A stretch of 64,000 bases of DNA from Muribaculaceae bacterium (GTDB lineage Bacteria; Bacteroidota; Bacteroidia; Bacteroidales; Muribaculaceae), in assembly GCA_017619355.1 (NCBI GenBank), contig JAFZSO010000016.1:1-64000 (forward strand). The letters are read 5' to 3'. The position numbers were made by a program, and so were the translations under genes. The notes under the pieces were generated by a model that was not told where the DNA came from, searched no databases, and worked only from the letters and a program-made list of their open reading frames with translations. This document shows, in pieces, positions 15,590 to 25,211 of this stretch (within the stretch, counting starts at the first letter, position 1; each line of letters begins with the position of its first letter).

Positions 15590-16888
15590 ATGGAAAAAAA
15601 GAATTATTTGTTTACATCAGAATCGGTATCGGAGGGGCACCCCGACAAGGTGGCCGACCAGATCAGCGATGCCATTCTCGACCAGTTCCTTGCCTATGAC
15701 CCTCAATCGAAAGTAGCGTGCGAAACGCTGGTGACCACAGGTCAGGTAATCATAGCCGGTGAAGTGAAATCGAATACCTACATCGACCTGATGGAGGTGA
15801 CCCGTGAGGTGATTTCAAAGATAGGCTACACGAAGAGCGAGTATAAATTTGACGCCGATGCATGCGGCGTGCTTTCGGCGCTGCATGAGCAGTCGCAGGA
15901 CATTAACCGTGGCGTGGAGCGCGAAACCGACGAGGAGCAGGGCGCAGGCGACCAGGGCATGATGTTTGGCTATGCGTGCAACGAGACGCCTGACCTGATG
16001 CCGCTGTCGCTGAGCCTGTCGCACCTGATCATGCGCGAACTCTCAGAGGTGCGCAAGGGTAAACTGTTGCCCTATCTGCGCCCCGATGCCAAGTGCCAGG
16101 TAACAGTGGAGTATGATGGAGAAACGCACAAGCCCGTTCGCATCCACACCATCGTGATCAGTACCCAGCACGATGAGTTTGTGAAGCCCGAGGGCAAGGG
16201 TCCCGAGGCTCAGGAGCGTGCCGACAAGGAGATGCTGGAGCGCATACGTCAAGACATCAAGTCGGTGCTGCTGCCGCGCGTGCTGCGCCGCGTGAAGGAA
16301 GAGGAGCGTGCACTGTTTGACGACCGCATGATTCTGCATGTGAACCCCACGGGCAAGTTTGTGATAGGCGGCCCGCATGGCGACACGGGCCTGACGGGCC
16401 GGAAAATCATCGTCGACACCTACGGAGGTCGTGGCGCCCACGGTGGCGGAGCCTTCTCGGGAAAGGACCCGAGCAAGGTGGACCGCAGCGCTGCCTATGC
16501 CGCCCGCCACATCGCCAAGAATGCCGTGGCCGCTGGCATTGCCGACGAGATGCTGGTGCAGATTTCCTATGCCATAGGCAAGGCCGAACCTGTGAGTTTC
16601 TATGTGAACACCTTCGGCACGAGCCATGTGCGGCAAGGCGACAGCGAGATAGCCAGCATACTGCAAGGCATCTTCGACATGCGTCCGCACGCCATCGAGG
16701 AGCGGCTGCAGTTGCGCAAGCCCATCTATGAGGAAACGGCCGCCTACGGGCACATGGGCCGCACCCCTAAGGTGGTGTCGAAGCACTTCAGCAGCAAGTA
16801 TGAAGGCGAACGCGTGATGCAGGTGGAACTGTTCACATGGGAGAAGCTCGACCATGTTGAAATCTTGAAAAATGCCTTCGGACTATGA
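15590..16888 (+). CDS. metK: S-adenosylmethionine synthetase
   Basis: Makes S-adenosylmethionine from methionine and ATP in the cytoplasm; the product supplies several enzymes encoded in this window (QueA, MtaB, RsmA). The 432-residue protein shows all hallmark blocks: [20 protein letters not shown] (10-29), [18 protein letters not shown] (about 122-133, ATP-binding), [20 protein letters not shown], and [19 protein letters not shown] (about 286-304, P-loop-like). It is somewhat longer than E. coli MetK, as usual in Bacteroidetes. The ATG at 15590 follows an AT-rich leader. It is apparently monocistronic; the next gene has its own -7 element. Confidence 0.98.
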   Translation: MEKKNYLFTSESVSEGHPDKVADQISDAILDQFLAYDPQSKVACETLVTTGQVIIAGEVKSNTYIDLMEVTREVISKIGYTKSEYKFDADACGVLSALHEQSQDINRGVERETDEEQGAGDQGMMFGYACNETPDLMPLSLSLSHLIMRELSEVRKGKLLPYLRPDAKCQVTVEYDGETHKPVRIHTIVISTQHDEFVKPEGKGPEAQERADKEMLERIRQDIKSVLLPRVLRRVKEEERALFDDRMILHVNPTGKFVIGGPHGDTGLTGRKIIVDTYGGRGAHGGGAFSGKDPSKVDRSAAYAARHIAKNAVAAGIADEMLVQISYAIGKAEPVSFYVNTFGTSHVRQGDSEIASILQGIFDMRPHAIEERLQLRKPIYEETAAYGHMGRTPKVVSKHFSSKYEGERVMQVELFTWEKLDHVEILKNAFGL

Positions 16889-16949
16889 AAAAAAGTCTGA
16901 TTTTAGAACATTTTTACCAAAAAAAGTACCAAAAACACAAGTAAATGAT

Positions 16950-16957
16950 TACTTTTG
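16950..16957 (+). promoter_or_regulatory. -7 element before the PBP1A gene
   Basis: TACTTTTG, 26 bases upstream of the ATG at 16983; no clear -33. It indicates the PBP1A-nadB-hydrolase group may be transcribed separately from metK. Confidence 0.45.
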
Positions 16958-16982
16958 CAAAGGTTAACCAACCTTGCATGCA

Positions 16983-19652
16983 ATGGTGAAAAAGAAAGAA
17001 GGCTGGCTCAAGCGCACTTGGAGCCGGCTGAAACGCTGGAACCATAGTTTCTGGCAATGGTATAAAGGCATTTTCAAGGGCCGTCCGTGGTACATCAAGA
17101 TACTGTCGGGGCTGGGAACCTTTGTGGTGTGTGTGCTGCTGTTTGTGATAGCGGTAAGCATCAATTTCCTGTGGTTGTTTGGCAAGTCGCCTTCGATAGG
17201 CGAAATCATGCATCCCAAGACCAACAACGCGTCGTACATCTACAGCGCCGACGGCGAATTGCTGGGTAAATACTACAGCGAGAACCGCACTCCAGTGAAA
17301 TATGAGGAAATAGCGCCCGTCTTTTTCGATGCACTCATCGACACCGAAGACGAGCGCTTCTATTCACACCATGGCATTGACTATGGCGGCGTGGTGGCTG
17401 CCGTGAAAGACAATATTGTGCATGGCAAATCGCGTGGCGCCAGCACCATCACGCAACAGCTGGTGAAGAACATGTTCAAGGTGCGCACCAAGTATTCTAC
17501 GGGCTTGCTGGGCAAGATACCCGGCCTTGGCATTCTTATCTCGAAGACCAAGGAATGGATTCTTGCTACCGAAATCGAAATCTTTTATGACAAGAAGGAG
17601 ATATTGACGATGTATGCCAACACGGTGGATTTCGGCAACAACTCCTTCGGTATCAAGACGGCAGCCCGCACCTACTTCAACACCTCGCCCGACAGCCTCA
17701 ACACCGAGCAGTGTGCTGTGCTTGTGGGTCTGCTGAAAGCCACTTCGGCCTATAATCCCAAACAGAATCCGAAAAACAGCCTGAAGCGCCGCAATGTGGT
17801 GTTGCACAACATGTACACCCATAACCACCTGACCCGGGCGCAATACGACTCCATCTCGCAAATCCCCATTGAACTGAAATTCAATGTGGAGCGGCCCGAC
17901 AACGGCAAGGCCCTCTACTTCAAGGATGCTGTGAGAGAGGAGATGAGCGACTGGTGCGAGGCCAATGGCGTGGACTTCGAGACCGACGGCCTGAAAATTT
18001 ACACCACCATCGACTCGCGCATGCAGCAGCACGCCGAGGAGGCTGTGTTGGAGCAGATGTACATTGTGCAGCAGTCGTTCAATCACCACTGGGGCAATCA
18101 GGACTTCTGGATTGACGAGCATTTCCAGGTTATACCCAATTTCCTGGAAGATGTGGCGACCCGCACCGAGGTGTATAAGCAACTGGAGGCCCGTTTCCCC
18201 AACAATAACGATTCAATCATCTACTACATGAACCAGCCCCACAAGGTGCAGCTCTTTGAGTACCAGCGTGACCCGCGCACGGGCAAGATTGTGCGCGGCT
18301 ACAAGGAGGCCGAGATGAGTTCGATGGACTCCATACGCTATGCGCTCAAGTTCATGCACGCCGGTCTGGTGGCAATGGATCCGCGCAATGGCTTTGTAAA
18401 GGCGTGGGTGGGCGACATCGACTATAATACCTGGAAATATGACAAAGTGAAGTCGATGCGTCAGCCCGGTTCCACCTTCAAGCTGTTTGTGTATGCAGCC
18501 GCCATGGAGGCGGGCATGAATCCCTGCACGCGTTACAAGGACAAATACATCAGTATGCCCGTGTATAACGAGCAGAAGGATGAAATGGAGAACTATACAC
18601 CCCACAATGCCAATGGCCGCTTCACCAATGCCAACATGACGCTGCGGCAGGCCTTTGTGCAGAGTATCAACAGCGTGTCGGTGCAAGTGGGTACCGACCC
18701 CGCCGTGGGCATGAACCGCGTGGAGACCACTGCCTATGAGATGGGCATCAAGTCGCCCCTGCGTCCCGACATGGCCCGGGAGGCGAAGCCCTCGTTGTGC
18801 CTGGGTGCCATGGATGTGAATCTGCTGGAACTGGTTGATGCCTATGCTACGGTGGCGGCAGGCGGCTGGCAGCGTTCGCCCGTGCTGGTGACGCGCATTG
18901 TGCGTGTGGAACCCGACGGCTCCGAGACTGAAATCTATAACTACAAGGAATATGCCGAGAAGTATCAGGCCATCACTGCCCGCAGTGCCTACCTGATGCA
19001 GCGCATGCTCATTGCCGGTACTACCGACCCGGGTGCCACCTCCATGAGCCTGAACCGCTTTGTGGGCCGCTATTCGAGCGCCTATGGTGGCGGCAGCACC
19101 GACTTTGGCGGCAAGACTGGCACCAGCAACAATCACAGCGATGCCTGGTTTGTGGGTGTGACACCGCATCTGGTGGCTGGCGTGTGGGTAGGCGGCGAGT
19201 ACCGCAGCATCCACTTCCGCACCGGCAAGCTCGGACAGGGCAGCCGCACAGCATTGCCCGTGTGTGGTGCCTTCTTCGAAAAGGTGTGGAACGACCCGCA
19301 GTTGCGTCCACAGGTCGAGGGGCACTTCAAGAACATAGGCATCAGCGAGACCGAGTATAACTGCGACTATATGCCTGCGCTCGAGGACTTTGAGTTTGAA
19401 GACAGTACCTACTATTATGAAGACTATGAAGGCGATTCGCTCGACTTGAGTATGCCTGAAGATGGTGGTGAGTCGCTGCAATATGACGAGCCTGAAACTC
19501 CCGCCACTCCCGAACCCGCGGCTCCGGGCAATGCTCCACAAGGCAACAAGCAGGCTGTGCCGCCGCGCCAGTCCACACCCTCGTCACCGCGTCAGTCGGT
19601 ACCCGAACCCAACAAATCACACGCAACCGAACCCAAAACGATAAACCTTTAG
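16983..19652 (+). CDS. Penicillin-binding protein 1A (bifunctional peptidoglycan synthase)
   Basis: Class A PBP that polymerises lipid II (GT51 glycosyltransferase) and cross-links peptides (transpeptidase) at the outer face of the inner membrane. One N-terminal membrane helix (about residues 37-60). GT51 motifs are present: IDTEDERFYSHHGIDYGG (catalytic Glu near 120) and GASTITQQLVKNMF. Transpeptidase motifs are present: STFK in RQPGSTFKLF (near 495), SIN (near 561) and KTG in FGGKTGTSN (near 709). The C-terminal tail is Pro/Gln/Ser-rich. The first in-frame ATG (16983) is chosen over a TTG three codons earlier. nadB follows 14 bases downstream, suggesting one transcript. Confidence 0.96.
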   Translation: MVKKKEGWLKRTWSRLKRWNHSFWQWYKGIFKGRPWYIKILSGLGTFVVCVLLFVIAVSINFLWLFGKSPSIGEIMHPKTNNASYIYSADGELLGKYYSENRTPVKYEEIAPVFFDALIDTEDERFYSHHGIDYGGVVAAVKDNIVHGKSRGASTITQQLVKNMFKVRTKYSTGLLGKIPGLGILISKTKEWILATEIEIFYDKKEILTMYANTVDFGNNSFGIKTAARTYFNTSPDSLNTEQCAVLVGLLKATSAYNPKQNPKNSLKRRNVVLHNMYTHNHLTRAQYDSISQIPIELKFNVERPDNGKALYFKDAVREEMSDWCEANGVDFETDGLKIYTTIDSRMQQHAEEAVLEQMYIVQQSFNHHWGNQDFWIDEHFQVIPNFLEDVATRTEVYKQLEARFPNNNDSIIYYMNQPHKVQLFEYQRDPRTGKIVRGYKEAEMSSMDSIRYALKFMHAGLVAMDPRNGFVKAWVGDIDYNTWKYDKVKSMRQPGSTFKLFVYAAAMEAGMNPCTRYKDKYISMPVYNEQKDEMENYTPHNANGRFTNANMTLRQAFVQSINSVSVQVGTDPAVGMNRVETTAYEMGIKSPLRPDMAREAKPSLCLGAMDVNLLELVDAYATVAAGGWQRSPVLVTRIVRVEPDGSETEIYNYKEYAEKYQAITARSAYLMQRMLIAGTTDPGATSMSLNRFVGRYSSAYGGGSTDFGGKTGTSNNHSDAWFVGVTPHLVAGVWVGGEYRSIHFRTGKLGQGSRTALPVCGAFFEKVWNDPQLRPQVEGHFKNIGISETEYNCDYMPALEDFEFEDSTYYYEDYEGDSLDLSMPEDGGESLQYDEPETPATPEPAAPGNAPQGNKQAVPPRQSTPSSPRQSVPEPNKSHATEPKTINL

Positions 19653-19666
19653 AAAACTACAATATT

Positions 19667-21259
19667 ATGGTATTTAAATATGACTATCTCATTATAGGCT
19701 CAGGCGTTGCCGGCATGAGCTTCGCCCTGAAAGTGGCTGACACCGGTCGAGTGGCGCTGATATGCAAGAGTTCGCTCGAAGAAGCCAATACCGACCTGGC
19801 TCAAGGCGGTGTGGCGGCAGTGACGAATCTTGAAGTGGACAACTTCGAGAAACACATTCACGACACCATGGTGGCGGGCGACTGGCTCAGCGACCCCGAG
19901 GCCGTGAAGCAGGTGGTGACACAAGGTCCTGCGCAGATTCGCGAACTCATCAAGTGGGGTGTGGACTTTGACAAGAACGAGAAAGGCGAGTTTGACCTGC
20001 ACCGCGAGGGCGGTCACTCCGAATTCCGCATCCTGCACCATGCCGACAACACGGGTCACGAGATTCAGACCTCGCTCATTGAGGCGGTGCGTGCCAACAA
20101 GAACATCGACATCTTCGACAACCACTTTGCCGTGGAGATTCTCACCCAGCACCACTTGGGCAAGATAGTGACACGCCGCACCTCGGGAATCGAGTGCTAT
20201 GGCGCCTATGTGCTCAATCAGGAGACGGGCAAGGTGAACACCTTCCTGTCGCGCGTGACGCTCATGGCTACCGGTGGTGTGGGCTCGGTGTATCAGACCA
20301 CGACCAATCCGCTCATCGCCACGGGCGACGGCATTGCCATGGTGTATCGCGCCAAGGGTACGGTGAAGGACATGGAATTCATTCAGTTCCATCCCACCGC
20401 CCTGTATCACCCCGGCGACCGTCCCGCCTTCCTCATCACCGAGGCGATGCGTGGCTATGGTGCTGTGCTGCGCAACCTGGCGGGCGAGGAATTCATGCAG
20501 AAGTATGACCCGCGTCTGTCGCTTGCCCCGCGCGATGTGGTGGCACGAGCCATCGACAGCGAGATGAAGCAGCGCGGCGAGGACCATGTGTTCCTCGATG
20601 TGACACATAAAGACCCTGAAGAAACCAAGCATCACTTCCCCAACATCTACAAGCATTGCCTGGAAATTGGCATTGATATCACCAAGGACTACATTCCCGT
20701 GGTGCCTGCTGCCCACTATCTGTGTGGCGGCATCAAGGTGGACCTGAAGGCACGCTCGTCGATCAAGCGGCTCTTTGCCGTGGGCGAGTGTTCGTGCACG
20801 GGTCTGCACGGCGGCAACCGTCTGGCAAGCAATTCGCTCATCGAGGCGGTAGTCTATGCCGAAGCCGCCGCCGAACACGCCAAGGAGAGCATCAAACACT
20901 TCGACTTCCGCGAAGACATTCCCGAGTGGAACGACGAGGGCACCCAGCACCCCGAGGAGATGGTGCTCATCAGCCAGAGTGAGAAGGAGGTGAACGAAAT
21001 CATGAGTTCGTATGTGGGTATCGTGCGCAGTAACCTGCGCCTGGACCGTGCCTGGAACCGCCTCGACATCCTGTATCAGGAGACCGAGAAGCTGTTCAAG
21101 GAGAGCAAGGTGTCGCGCCGCATCTGCGAGTTGCGCAACATCATCAATGTGGGTTACCTGATCATGCGTCAGGCCAAGGAGCGCCATGAGAGTCGCGGTC
21201 TGCACTACACTATCGATTACCCGCCCGTACCCAAGAGCGAGGACGACTTGAAACTTTAA
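19667..21259 (+). CDS. nadB: L-aspartate oxidase
   Basis: FAD enzyme that oxidises L-aspartate to iminoaspartate, the first step of de novo NAD synthesis; anaerobes can use fumarate as electron acceptor. The 530-residue protein has the dinucleotide-binding GSGVAGMSFAL near residues 11-21, the DLAQGGVAAV FAD-contact block (about 43-52), FIQFHPTALYHPGDRPAFLITEAMRGYGAVL of the succinate dehydrogenase/fumarate reductase flavoprotein family, and the C-terminal LHGGNRLASNSLIEAVVYAEAAAEHA block. The partner genes nadA and nadC are not in the window. It sits between PBP1A and a hydrolase gene with short gaps (14 and 11 bases). Confidence 0.96.
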   Translation: MVFKYDYLIIGSGVAGMSFALKVADTGRVALICKSSLEEANTDLAQGGVAAVTNLEVDNFEKHIHDTMVAGDWLSDPEAVKQVVTQGPAQIRELIKWGVDFDKNEKGEFDLHREGGHSEFRILHHADNTGHEIQTSLIEAVRANKNIDIFDNHFAVEILTQHHLGKIVTRRTSGIECYGAYVLNQETGKVNTFLSRVTLMATGGVGSVYQTTTNPLIATGDGIAMVYRAKGTVKDMEFIQFHPTALYHPGDRPAFLITEAMRGYGAVLRNLAGEEFMQKYDPRLSLAPRDVVARAIDSEMKQRGEDHVFLDVTHKDPEETKHHFPNIYKHCLEIGIDITKDYIPVVPAAHYLCGGIKVDLKARSSIKRLFAVGECSCTGLHGGNRLASNSLIEAVVYAEAAAEHAKESIKHFDFREDIPEWNDEGTQHPEEMVLISQSEKEVNEIMSSYVGIVRSNLRLDRAWNRLDILYQETEKLFKESKVSRRICELRNIINVGYLIMRQAKERHESRGLHYTIDYPPVPKSEDDLKL

Positions 21260-21270
21260 CTGCATTTCCT

Positions 21271-22635
21271 ATGATAAGACGATTTTTGCTGATGCTGGCG
21301 GTGCTTGTGGCATCGTTGGCCCTTGATGCACAAACCTGCCCTCCACCTTATGGCGTGTATTATGTAGGTTCGTGGGTCGGTACTTTGAATGCAGGTGTGG
21401 AATTGCGCGTGGTGTTCAACATCGAGATGCTTCAGGGTAAGACTTTGACTTATAGTGCTACGATGGACTCGCCCGACCAGGGTGTAAAAGGCATACCCTG
21501 CACCACCGTAGAGGTAAAAGACAGCGTACTGACCATCGACATAAGTGGGCAAATCACCTATCAGGGCCGTTATAATGAAGAAACCGGCAAGATTGAAGGC
21601 ACCTTTGAGCAGAACGGTATGTCGCTGCCCTTGGAACTGAGCAAAGTGAAGGCAGAGAAAGCGGTCAATGACCGGCCGCAGACTCCACAGCCACCCTTCC
21701 CGTATGTCACAGAAGATGTGACTTTCAGTCACGATGGTGTGACTCTTGCTGGCACGCTCACTAAACCCACCGAGGGTGCGAAGCATCCAGCCGTGGTGCT
21801 GGTGACGGGCAGCGGTCCGCAAGACCGCAACGAGACCATCATGAGGCACAAACCCTTCCTGGTCATTGCCGACTACCTCACGCGCCAGGGTATAGCAGTG
21901 CTGCGCTACGACGACCGCGGTGTAGGCCGTTCGAGCATCGCCACCGGTTTTGAAACCACCCTTGACCTGGCTCAAGATGCCATGGCAGCCGTGCGCTACC
22001 TGCGTGGCCGCGATGACATCGATGCTTCGAAAGTGGGCATTATAGGCCATAGTGAGGGCGGGTTGATTGCCATGATCAATGCTGCCGAGTATCCCAAAGA
22101 GGTGTCGTTCATCGCGTCGCTTGCCGGTCCTGCTATTAAAGGCAAGGACATGATGATTGCGCAGAATCTGATGATTATGGAGTCGCAGGGAATGGTACCA
22201 ACTGAACAGATGAAAGAGGAAATCACCAGTATTTTCATCGCTATCGACGAGAGCAAGGATGTCGCCTCGCTGCGTGCTGAACTGCAGTCGATGCTGGGCA
22301 GCAATCCCCAATACAGCCGCCAAATTCCTGCACTTACTTCGCCCGCCTATGTGGCGATGATAAAAATGGACCCCACACCTTACCTCAAGAAAATCAAGTG
22401 CCCCGTGTTGGCACTGAACGGCGGTTGGGATTCGCAAGTGGCAGCTACTGAAAATCTTGCCGCCATCAAGCAACATGTGAAACGCGCCGAGGTGAAGCAG
22501 TATGAGCGGCTCAATCACCTGTTCCAGACATGCGAGAACCGCACCCAAAGCATGGCCTATGGCCAGATAACCGAAACCATGGCTCCGCAGGTGCTTGCCG
22601 ACCTTGCCGCCTGGGTGCTGCGGGTGACGAAGTGA
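21271..22635 (+). CDS. Exported alpha/beta hydrolase
   Basis: A 454-residue exported hydrolase; signal peptide MIRRFLLMLAVLVASLALDAQ. Residues 25-140 form a beta-rich N-terminal domain (GSWVGTLNAGVELRVVFNI...) often seen fused to such hydrolases in Bacteroidetes. The catalytic domain has the oxyanion region VLVTGSGPQDRNE, the nucleophile elbow GHSEGG (Ser near 260), and a late His in RLNHLFQ (near 415), with an Asp candidate in GGWDSQV. It fits the serine aminopeptidase S33 / dienelactone hydrolase-like superfamily. The substrate is unknown; a periplasmic esterase or peptidase is likely. Last gene of the PBP1A-nadB transcript. Confidence 0.88.
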   Translation: MIRRFLLMLAVLVASLALDAQTCPPPYGVYYVGSWVGTLNAGVELRVVFNIEMLQGKTLTYSATMDSPDQGVKGIPCTTVEVKDSVLTIDISGQITYQGRYNEETGKIEGTFEQNGMSLPLELSKVKAEKAVNDRPQTPQPPFPYVTEDVTFSHDGVTLAGTLTKPTEGAKHPAVVLVTGSGPQDRNETIMRHKPFLVIADYLTRQGIAVLRYDDRGVGRSSIATGFETTLDLAQDAMAAVRYLRGRDDIDASKVGIIGHSEGGLIAMINAAEYPKEVSFIASLAGPAIKGKDMMIAQNLMIMESQGMVPTEQMKEEITSIFIAIDESKDVASLRAELQSMLGSNPQYSRQIPALTSPAYVAMIKMDPTPYLKKIKCPVLALNGGWDSQVAATENLAAIKQHVKRAEVKQYERLNHLFQTCENRTQSMAYGQITETMAPQVLADLAAWVLRVTK

Positions 22636-22687
22636 GCCCGCTTGCCTGTGTGCAGAAGGTCGTGAAATGAAAAAAGTGGCATAAAAG

Positions 22688-22719
22688 TTGCATATATCCA
22701 CAAAAGATTTGTATCTTTA
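22688..22719 (+). promoter_or_regulatory. Probable promoter of the lemA operon
   Basis: -33 TTG (22688-22690) and -7 TATCTTTA (22712-22719), a one-base departure from TAnnTTTG, spaced 21 bases; 54 bases before the lemA ATG. Confidence 0.45.
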
Positions 22720-22772
22720 CAAGTTGAAATGCTGATAAACGCAAACTATTAACATCTTAATAACTCAAAATT

Positions 22773-23474
22773 ATGAACAACGATCCAAATCTCAACCCCA
22801 ACAACGGGGGAAATCAAGGCATGAACTTTGATATGAAAAACGGCATGAACGGCCTGAATATGGGCAACATTACCGGTAAGCTGGGCAAGGGCTGCAGCGG
22901 TCTGGGTTGCTTGTTGGCTGCATTGGCAGCACTCGTGATCTGGGGCATCAGCACCTACAACGGACTGGTTAACGACCAGCAGGAAGTGGAAAAGGCCTGG
23001 GCTAATGTGGAAACACAGTATCAGCGCCGTGCCGACCTGATTGACAATCTGGTGAACACCGTGAAGGGCTATGCCAAGCACGAACGCGAAACCTTTGAGG
23101 CTGTGACTAACGCCCGTACCAGCGTGGGTTCCATCAAGATTGATGCTGACAACCTCGACGAGGAGACACTGAAGAAATATCAGTCTGCTCAGAACGAACT
23201 GAGTGGAGCTCTCAAGAGCCTGATTGCTGTGAGCGAGAACTATCCTGAGCTGAAGGCTAACGAGGAATTCTTGAAACTGCAAGACCAGCTGGAGGGAACC
23301 GAGAACCGCATTGCCATGGTGCGTGAGGACTTCAACAAGGTGGCTAAGGAATACAACACCAAGATCAAACAGTTCCCGAAGAACATCTTCGCCGGCATCT
23401 TCGGTTTCAAGGAGAAACCCTACTTTGCCGCTCAGGCGGGTGCCGAAAATGCACCTAAGGTGAGTTTTGAATAA
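22773..23474 (+). CDS. lemA: LemA family protein
   Basis: Membrane-anchored LemA-family protein of 233 residues. A Gly/Asn/Met-rich N-terminal tail (1-45) precedes one membrane helix (about 46-66; GCLLAALAALVIWGISTYNG), then the LemA helical domain with hallmark text VNDQQEVEKAWANVETQYQRRADLIDNLVNTVKGYAKHE and AVTNAR. It ends with a FPKNIFAGIFGFKEKPYFAAQAGAENAPKVSF tail, typical of the family. The role is not defined. In many bacteria lemA is followed by TPM-domain genes, exactly as here, suggesting an envelope maintenance or stress function. First gene of a four-gene plus-strand group. Confidence 0.93.
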   Translation: MNNDPNLNPNNGGNQGMNFDMKNGMNGLNMGNITGKLGKGCSGLGCLLAALAALVIWGISTYNGLVNDQQEVEKAWANVETQYQRRADLIDNLVNTVKGYAKHERETFEAVTNARTSVGSIKIDADNLDEETLKKYQSAQNELSGALKSLIAVSENYPELKANEEFLKLQDQLEGTENRIAMVREDFNKVAKEYNTKIKQFPKNIFAGIFGFKEKPYFAAQAGAENAPKVSFE

Positions 23475-23519
23475 CCTTTAACCTCAGTTTTACAGAAGCC
23501 ACATATTTTTATTTGTAAT

Positions 23520-23957
23520 ATGCCACTCGTTGATTTTATTCCCGTAGACGGACAGAAGCGCATTGCTCAGGCCATTACCGAGGCCGAGAAACGCACTTCG
23601 GGCGAGATATGCGTGCATGTGACGCCGCGTTGCTACTTCAGCCCCATTCACAAGGCGAAGCGCAAGTTCAACAAACTGCATCTGTACAAGACCTTGCGGC
23701 GCAATGCTGTGCTCATCTTCATCGCCTACAAGTCGCAAAAGTTCGCCATCATTGGCGATACTGGCATCAACGAGGTGGTTCCCGACGGCTTCTGGGACAA
23801 AGAGAAAGAAACACTTGCCGCCAGCCTGGCGAACGGGCGCCAGGTTGAGGGGCTGTGTGAAATCATCGCGCAGATAGGCGAGAGTCTGTCGACCTACTTC
23901 CCCGCCGACCGCGAAGACCTTAACGAAATCAGCAACGAAATCACCTATGAAGACTAA
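23520..23957 (+). CDS. TPM domain protein (YgcG/TPM_phosphatase family), short form
   Basis: A 145-residue soluble-looking TPM-domain protein starting at MPLVDFIPVDGQKRIAQAI. The family text RIAQAITEAEKRTSGEICVHVTP (about 14-36), NAVLIFIAYKSQKFAIIGDTGINEVVPDGFWD and the C-terminal IIAQIGESLSTYFP match the TPM fold. No signal peptide or membrane helix is visible, so it may act at the cytoplasmic side of the membrane with LemA. The gene overlaps the next by 11 bases (ATG of the next gene at 23947), indicating translational coupling. Confidence 0.88.
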   Translation: MPLVDFIPVDGQKRIAQAITEAEKRTSGEICVHVTPRCYFSPIHKAKRKFNKLHLYKTLRRNAVLIFIAYKSQKFAIIGDTGINEVVPDGFWDKEKETLAASLANGRQVEGLCEIIAQIGESLSTYFPADREDLNEISNEITYED

Positions 23958-24729
23958 ACGACTTTCCCTGCTCCTGGTTCTTGCATTGTGTTCGCTCATG
24001 GCCATGGCGGAACTCCAGTTGCCCGACCGTCCTAACCCTCCACGGCTGGTGAATGACCTTGCCGGCGTGCTGGGCGACACCAAGGCTCTGGAAGACACGC
24101 TCGAACAGTTTGCCATGAAGACGAGCAACCAGATTGCTATTGTCACCGTCAATGACCTGCAGGGCGAAGACGCATGGTATTATGCCACCCAGTTGGGCCG
24201 CAAGTGGGGCGTAGGTGGCGCCAAGCATAACAATGGCGTGATCATCCTTATCAAGCCCAAGAACGAGAACGGTGGCGGAAAGGTGACCATTCAGGTGGGT
24301 AAGGGCCTTGAGGGCGCTCTGACCGACGGCTTCTGCTCCACCATTATTCAGAATGAACTTATACCTAAGTTCAAGGAAAATGATTACAATGGTGCGGTGT
24401 GGAATGCGCTGCATGTGATCATGCCCGTGGCGGCTGGCGAGTATAGCGAGGAAGAATACAGAAAGGCACATGAAGACGACGGCTGGGCCTCGCTGCTGTG
24501 CCTGATACTCATTATCTTGTTCATGCTGTGGGCCATGAGCCGCAACAGTGGCGGAACAGGCACTGGTTCGTCGCGCAACAGCGGCACCTGGGGCGGTCCC
24601 ATCATCTTCCCAGGCAGCTTTGGTGGCGGCAGTTCGGGTGGCGGCTTTGGCGGAGGTAGCTCTGGCGGTGGCTGGGGTGGCTTTGGCGGCGGCTCGTTCG
24701 GTGGCGGCGGTGCCAGCGGTTCGTGGTAA
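23947..24729 (+). CDS. TPM domain membrane protein (YgcG-like)
   Basis: A 260-residue exported TPM protein: signal peptide MKTKRLSLLLVLALCSLMAMA, TPM domain (about 22-160; LVNDLAGVLGDTKALEDTLEQF and NQIAIVTVNDLQGED), one membrane helix (about 180-197; LLCLILIILFMLWAM), and a Gly/Ser-rich tail (about 200-260) with repeated GGGSSGGGFGG and GGGWGGFGG stretches that usually ends this family. The TPM domain would face the periplasm. It overlaps the previous gene by 11 bases and is followed 31 bases later by the SH3 gene. The function of the family is still unclear; some TPM proteins help photosystem repair in plants. Confidence 0.92.
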   Translation: MKTKRLSLLLVLALCSLMAMAELQLPDRPNPPRLVNDLAGVLGDTKALEDTLEQFAMKTSNQIAIVTVNDLQGEDAWYYATQLGRKWGVGGAKHNNGVIILIKPKNENGGGKVTIQVGKGLEGALTDGFCSTIIQNELIPKFKENDYNGAVWNALHVIMPVAAGEYSEEEYRKAHEDDGWASLLCLILIILFMLWAMSRNSGGTGTGSSRNSGTWGGPIIFPGSFGGGSSGGGFGGGSSGGGWGGFGGGSFGGGGASGSW

Positions 24730-24760
24730 AATACATCGACCCATATAAAAACAATCATCA

Positions 24761-25153
24761 ATGAAAAAACTGACATTCTTATTGATAGCTCTGCTGACTG
24801 TCCTGACCGTCGATGCACAGCAGAAAGGTTATGTGTGCACTGGTAATCATGTGAATATTCGCACTGGAGCGGGAATCAAATACGCCGTCATGGATGATGG
24901 TGCCGGCCACAAGCGACAGTTGTCGAAAGGCGATGTCGTGATGGATTGTGGGCAGAAGAAGAATGGCTTTTGCCTTGTCGTTGGGCCACTGGAATGGGGC
25001 GGAGATGAAAGAGAAGGATGGGTATCACAGAAATATCTGCGCCAGGTCACGCTGTGCCCCACATGTGGAGGGACAAAAAACGAAAACATCGCTGAAGTAG
25101 ATATTGATCTCGCCACCTGCAGCAAGTGCAAGGGCAAAGGCTACTTGAAATAG
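24761..25153 (+). CDS. Exported bacterial SH3-domain protein with C-terminal zinc-knuckle motif
   Basis: A 130-residue exported protein; signal peptide MKKLTFLLIALLTVLTVDAQ. Residues 24-92 form a bacterial SH3-like domain (GNHVNIRTGAGIKYAVMDDG, then WVSQKYLRQV), a fold that commonly binds peptidoglycan or peptides. The C-terminal part has CPTCGGTKNEN...CSKCKGKGY, spacing like the zinc-binding CXXCXGXG units of DnaJ, which is unusual on an exported SH3 protein. It ends the lemA-TPM-TPM group and is followed by a strong terminator. The role is unknown; a binding partner at the cell wall is plausible. Confidence 0.82.
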   Translation: MKKLTFLLIALLTVLTVDAQQKGYVCTGNHVNIRTGAGIKYAVMDDGAGHKRQLSKGDVVMDCGQKKNGFCLVVGPLEWGGDEREGWVSQKYLRQVTLCPTCGGTKNENIAEVDIDLATCSKCKGKGYLK

Positions 25154-25184
25154 CTGATGAATCACTAATTCACCGAAATAGCAA

Positions 25185-25210
25185 GCGAGGCCAAACGGCT
25201 TCGCTTTTTT
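25185..25210 (+). terminator. Terminator of the lemA operon
   Basis: GCGAGGCC (25185-25192) pairs with GGCTTCGC (25197-25204; one G-T pair) around AAAC, followed by six T: a strong rho-independent signal. Confidence 0.85.
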
Positions 25211-25211
25211 C

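Noticed and set aside
19700-21265. 521-codon minus-strand ORF opposite nadB
   Set aside because: Shadow frame of a GC-rich gene with all NadB motifs on the plus strand.
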